This document shows positions 61,322 to 64,000 of a stretch of 64,000 nt of DNA, piece by piece. The DNA lies in NCBI GenBank assembly GCA_047921215.1, contig JBLRWO010000024.1, positions 1 through 64,000 of the forward strand, written 5' to 3'. The position numbers and the translations under genes are program-made. The notes below the pieces were generated by a model. That model had not been told where the DNA came from, did no database searches, and worked only from the letters and a program-made list of their open reading frames with translations. The DNA comes from RECM01 sp047921215. Lineage in GTDB: Bacteria; Bacteroidota; Rhodothermia; Balneolales; Cyclonatronaceae. Each line of letters opens with the position of its first letter. The stretch's first letter is position 1.

Positions 61322-63601
61322 TTAGATAATTTTGAGGTTTGAAGGCAAAATAACGGCTATATACGAGCCGTCGTCTGCACGAATCCCGTTGGTAAGGCCG
61401 TCGTAAATTCTGGAGTTATGCGCCTGCCAGACCACGGCGCCGCCTTCCAGCTTGATTCCCGTGTATTCATTGCCTTTCAGAATGGAGGTGCTCACCCCGC
61501 CATTGGCCGCACCGTCGTAGAGTATTCCGTGACGCAGGTTACCATCGGCGCGAATGTTCCAGGTATCGGCAGCGGCATTGACGAGTCGAAAACCGTCGAA
61601 CGAACTCCCGAATACCTGCACCGAGTTCAGGCTGATGTTGCCGGTATTATAGGCCGACACCCCGTTAACCGCTCCGGTGATGTGCACATAGGCGAGTTCC
61701 GATCCCGCGCCATGCAGGTGTACCCCCGCCCAGGTACCGCTCAGGGCCGGATCGATGTTCATGACCACCGGTTTGCCGTTGTACCCGTTCAGGGCCACCC
61801 GGCCCCAGGCGGTTAAGCCCTTGCCGGTAGTGAAGTACAATTCCGAGCCGGCGCCCACCACAAGCTCCCCGCCGGCCGCCACTTCGATATCGCCGCGCCG
61901 CACCACGACATCGCTGCCTAACCGTGCATAGCCCTCCACCAGCAATTCACCCAGACTTCCGGGGCGGATGGTAGCTCCCTCGCGTACAATCAGGCGGCCG
62001 GTCGGGGCTACCTCGATCGACAGGTCGAGAAGCTGGGCGCCCGATTCTACCACCATGTTGCCCTGAACGAGTATTTTGGCATAATCCCCGCCGAAGCCAG
62101 TAAGGGTGCCCGAAAACACCGCTGCCTTGCCTTGCGGAATAATAAGGGTGCCGAACTCCAGATAGCTGTCGCCAAAAATATGGGAGCCGCCGATGTCCTG
62201 GGATGGCCAGACGGCAAAGAATGGACTGTTCAACTGGTTGGGCAGGGCGTGCTTGACCGCCTCGTAGGCGTTGAGGCGGCCGTGGCCGTATTGTTCGGTA
62301 TACGAACTTCCACCCATGCCGGAAACCCAATCTGCTGATGTTTCGAGCACTGATTTTGCTTCGGATGCCGTAATCGAAGGATTAACTGCTTTCATTAAAG
62401 AGATAACCGCTGCTGTGTGCGGTGCAGAAAATGAGGTGCCATTTACGGTTGTATAACCTTCATTCAAATTTAATGTTGGTACTAATATTCCAGGGGCTCC
62501 ATGGCTTACATAAGTTCCTGAATTATAACCGGTAGGGAACTGCTCATTTGAATTTACAGCACTTACAGCAATAACCCCGCTATAAGCAGCCGGCCATTGA
62601 TCAGTAGGCCAGGTGCCACTGTACCAGCTTGGTTTGGTATTTCCTGCACTTGTTACCAATATTTTTCCTTCGTTATCAACCGCATTATTGATAATGTTTT
62701 GCAAAAATTGAGAAAAAGCCATAGACCCATCAAGGCATTCCTCGGGGTCATTTGGGTTCCACTGGTGACAAGTATATAAAAGAATGCTCATGTTGATGAT
62801 ATCGGCAACATAATTATCATTGCTACCAAAAGACCTATTAATCCAAGATGAGACACTATTTAATTCGGTCAAACTTCCATCCACAATCATGGTTTCCCAT
62901 CCAATAGATGCTAAGCCTAGGTTATTATCTGTTTCGGCTCCGACCACTCCAGCTACCTGAAGGCCATGAGTACCTGAAAATGTCATCCCCGGATTCACAA
63001 TCTTATTGATAATATCATCATGCGGTTCAATACCATTGTCTAAAACCATAACACGGACATCGTTGCTCCCCCGGGTTAAATCCCATACCTTTGGAGCATG
63101 CACCATATCCAGATTCCATTGATTCAATTCTATCCCATAATCATCTGGAAGATACATCAGTTCAACTTCATAAGGAGGGTCAATCCACTCAATTCCGGGA
63201 AATTCCTCAAGCGCCTCTTTCACTTCATAAAAAGGAACATAGTTCGACAATTGAATCACAAATACTTTAGAAAAATCGAATGTCGTCACCGTTTGTCCTT
63301 TGGTATTAATTCGTAACGTGTCAGCAGCTTCAAAATCCGGCATATAGCGCACTACCATAGCATCACTGTCAAGCTCCAGCAGGTATGAGCGCATATCTGC
63401 GAATGGTTCGGTGATCTGCTGAACCGATACTCTTGCCTTAGGATCAGGCGATTCAACCAGTGATTCTGTAAACTTAATCACCAGCTCTTTGGTAGGGGTG
63501 TACATTTCGTGTTTCTCCTGCGCATACAGATCAGGAATCCAGCTTAATAACAACAAAGTTATTACTATCATACTCATACATAAACATTGCCGTGTTTTCA
63601 T
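61322..63601 (-). CDS. Secreted S8 subtilisin-like protease with beta-helix C-terminus
   Basis: 759 residues from ATG 63601, which begins MKTRQCLCMSMIVITLLLLSW (signal peptide; an upstream Met at 63637 would hide it). The prodomain runs to about 165. The S8 catalytic Asp188 (VMVLDNG), His212 (GTHGLQVAG), oxyanion Asn321 (SAGNT) and Ser390 (NGTSFSAPH) are all present. The C-terminal ~320 residues form a parallel beta-helix (GTLIIPQGKAAVFSGTL, VVESGAQLLDLSIEVAPTG, VHLHGAGSELAYVHITGAVNGV). There is no T9SS tail, unlike the neighbours. The N-terminal coding half is AT-rich (32% GC at 62641-62700), the beta-helix half GC-rich (70% at 61861-61920), with the switch near 62330. Confidence 0.9.
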   Translation of the reverse strand: MKTRQCLCMSMIVITLLLLSWIPDLYAQEKHEMYTPTKELVIKFTESLVESPDPKARVSVQQITEPFADMRSYLLELDSDAMVVRYMPDFEAADTLRINTKGQTVTTFDFSKVFVIQLSNYVPFYEVKEALEEFPGIEWIDPPYEVELMYLPDDYGIELNQWNLDMVHAPKVWDLTRGSNDVRVMVLDNGIEPHDDIINKIVNPGMTFSGTHGLQVAGVVGAETDNNLGLASIGWETMIVDGSLTELNSVSSWINRSFGSNDNYVADIINMSILLYTCHQWNPNDPEECLDGSMAFSQFLQNIINNAVDNEGKILVTSAGNTKPSWYSGTWPTDQWPAAYSGVIAVSAVNSNEQFPTGYNSGTYVSHGAPGILVPTLNLNEGYTTVNGTSFSAPHTAAVISLMKAVNPSITASEAKSVLETSADWVSGMGGSSYTEQYGHGRLNAYEAVKHALPNQLNSPFFAVWPSQDIGGSHIFGDSYLEFGTLIIPQGKAAVFSGTLTGFGGDYAKILVQGNMVVESGAQLLDLSIEVAPTGRLIVREGATIRPGSLGELLVEGYARLGSDVVVRRGDIEVAAGGELVVGAGSELYFTTGKGLTAWGRVALNGYNGKPVVMNIDPALSGTWAGVHLHGAGSELAYVHITGAVNGVSAYNTGNISLNSVQVFGSSFDGFRLVNAAADTWNIRADGNLRHGILYDGAANGGVSTSILKGNEYTGIKLEGGAVVWQAHNSRIYDGLTNGIRADDGSYIAVILPSNLKII
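61343..61354 (-). repeat. Right arm of 12-bp inverted repeat at composition junction
   Basis: AGGCAAAATAAC, the partner of 57986-57997. It overlaps the last codons of the subtilase gene (Val-Ile-Leu-Pro on the minus strand). GC-rich DNA begins immediately to its right. Confidence 0.5.
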
Positions 63602-63642
63602 GGTATTTTCCTTTTTAGGGTTTTTGTTAGGCTGCAACCCGT

Positions 63643-64000
63643 TTATCGGATAAGCAGCATTTTGATTGTATCCTGAAAGCCTGGAAGCTGTGGGGAGGTC
63701 AGCCGGGCGATATACGTCCCCGATGCTTGACCCGGCAAATTAATTCGCCACAACCAGGTTCCTTCCGTTAACTCATCCGCATCGTAAGATCGTACGAGCC
63801 TTCCCATAATATCAAATACTTCAAGTTTGACAGATATGGGCTCTTCTACCAACAGATCAATCTCGATAGTTGTGCTTTCATAAAATGGATTGGGATAGTT
63901 GCGAATAATCCGATTCTCCGACACATTGCTACAGTATCGATGCCGCTCGCGGACAAAGCTCTCCCATCCCCAAACTGGTCCAGGATTGGGATCAACAAAA
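63643..64000 (-). CDS. C-terminal part of a secreted protein with T9SS sorting domain (runs off window)
   Basis: The frame is open from the window edge to the stop at 63643. It encodes PGPVWGWESFVRERHRYCSN then SENRIIRNYPNPFYESTTIEIDLL, EVFDIMGRLVRSYDADELTEGTWLWRINLPGQASGTYIARL and ends KMLLIR. This is a T9SS type A sorting domain with the YPNPF signature. The catalytic or binding domain lies outside the window. It ends 41 bp before the subtilase start on the same strand, so the two may be co-transcribed. Confidence 0.85.
   Translation of the reverse strand, partial: FVDPNPGPVWGWESFVRERHRYCSNVSENRIIRNYPNPFYESTTIEIDLLVEEPISVKLEVFDIMGRLVRSYDADELTEGTWLWRINLPGQASGTYIARLTSPQLPGFQDTIKMLLIR

Noticed and set aside
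57986..61354. A classical insertion sequence or transposon
   Set aside because: No transposase, no target-site duplication recognised, and the inverted repeats are only 12 bp.

Overview
The window looks like chromosomal DNA from a Balneolota/Rhodothermota-like member of the Bacteroidota (FCB) group. This placement is an inference. It rests on secreted proteins ending in type IX secretion (T9SS) type A sorting domains with the YPNPFNP signature, on start regions that mostly lack a Shine-Dalgarno sequence, on TAnnTTTG-type -7 promoter boxes (TATCTTTG before hisS and before the DUF3179 gene), and on family content such as a YfhO membrane protein, a fused OlsF-like lipid synthase, MerC, DUF4397 and GatC. 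No phage, transposase, CRISPR array or plasmid gene was seen. One tRNA, tRNA-Ser(GCT), is present.

Layout. 1-2.1 kb: secreted proteins (partial DUF4397, T9SS adhesin-like) and methylglyoxal synthase. 2.5-6.3 kb: a CusF-like lipoprotein, then a minus-strand birA-tilS-hpt operon ending at tRNA-Ser and a strong terminator, preceded by a small glycogen-binding-domain protein with its own terminator. 6.7-9.8 kb: ptsH-ptsI-PGI/PMI operon (phosphotransferase relay plus hexose-phosphate isomerase). 10.0-20.9 kb: gatC followed by a surface-polysaccharide block (YfhO, two GT4 glycosyltransferases, WlbB-like N-acetyltransferase, DegT aminotransferase, FemAB/GNAT protein, methyltransferase, flippase). 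21-28 kb: DUF302, MFS transporter, a broken VOC gene, hisS, an AsmA-like hypothetical, and a fused acyltransferase for amino-acid lipids. 28.6-31.2 kb: clpS-clpA. 31.3-37.5 kb: Rieske oxygenase without a standard start codon, DUF3179, OsmC, methyltransferase, amino-acid permease, DoxX-like protein, and MerC with a palindromic operator. 37.6-40.9 kb: two histidine kinases. 41-56.9 kb: S9 peptidase, deleted dienelactone hydrolase, CopD-like and cupin proteins, GH13 amylase, aminotransferase, a paralogous pair of small proteins (one frameshifted), DUF2059, THUMP-type RNA methyltransferase, DUF3592, ddl, peptide-binding lipoprotein and SDR reductase.

56.9-64 kb is the unusual end. It holds a broken XRE regulator, a frameshifted 3' fragment of a beta-helix/T9SS protein, an M36/M4-type metalloprotease with a T9SS tail, a beta-propeller lipoprotein, and a subtilase with a C-terminal beta-helix but no sorting domain. 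Base composition switches sharply inside this block. An AT-rich 3.37-kb segment (57986-61354) is bounded at both composition junctions by a 12-bp inverted repeat and separates two GC-rich pieces that could be halves of one ancestral gene. This mosaic protease locus is the most interesting part of the window. At least five genes are decayed (23.0, 43.5, 49.5, 56.9 and 57.1 kb).
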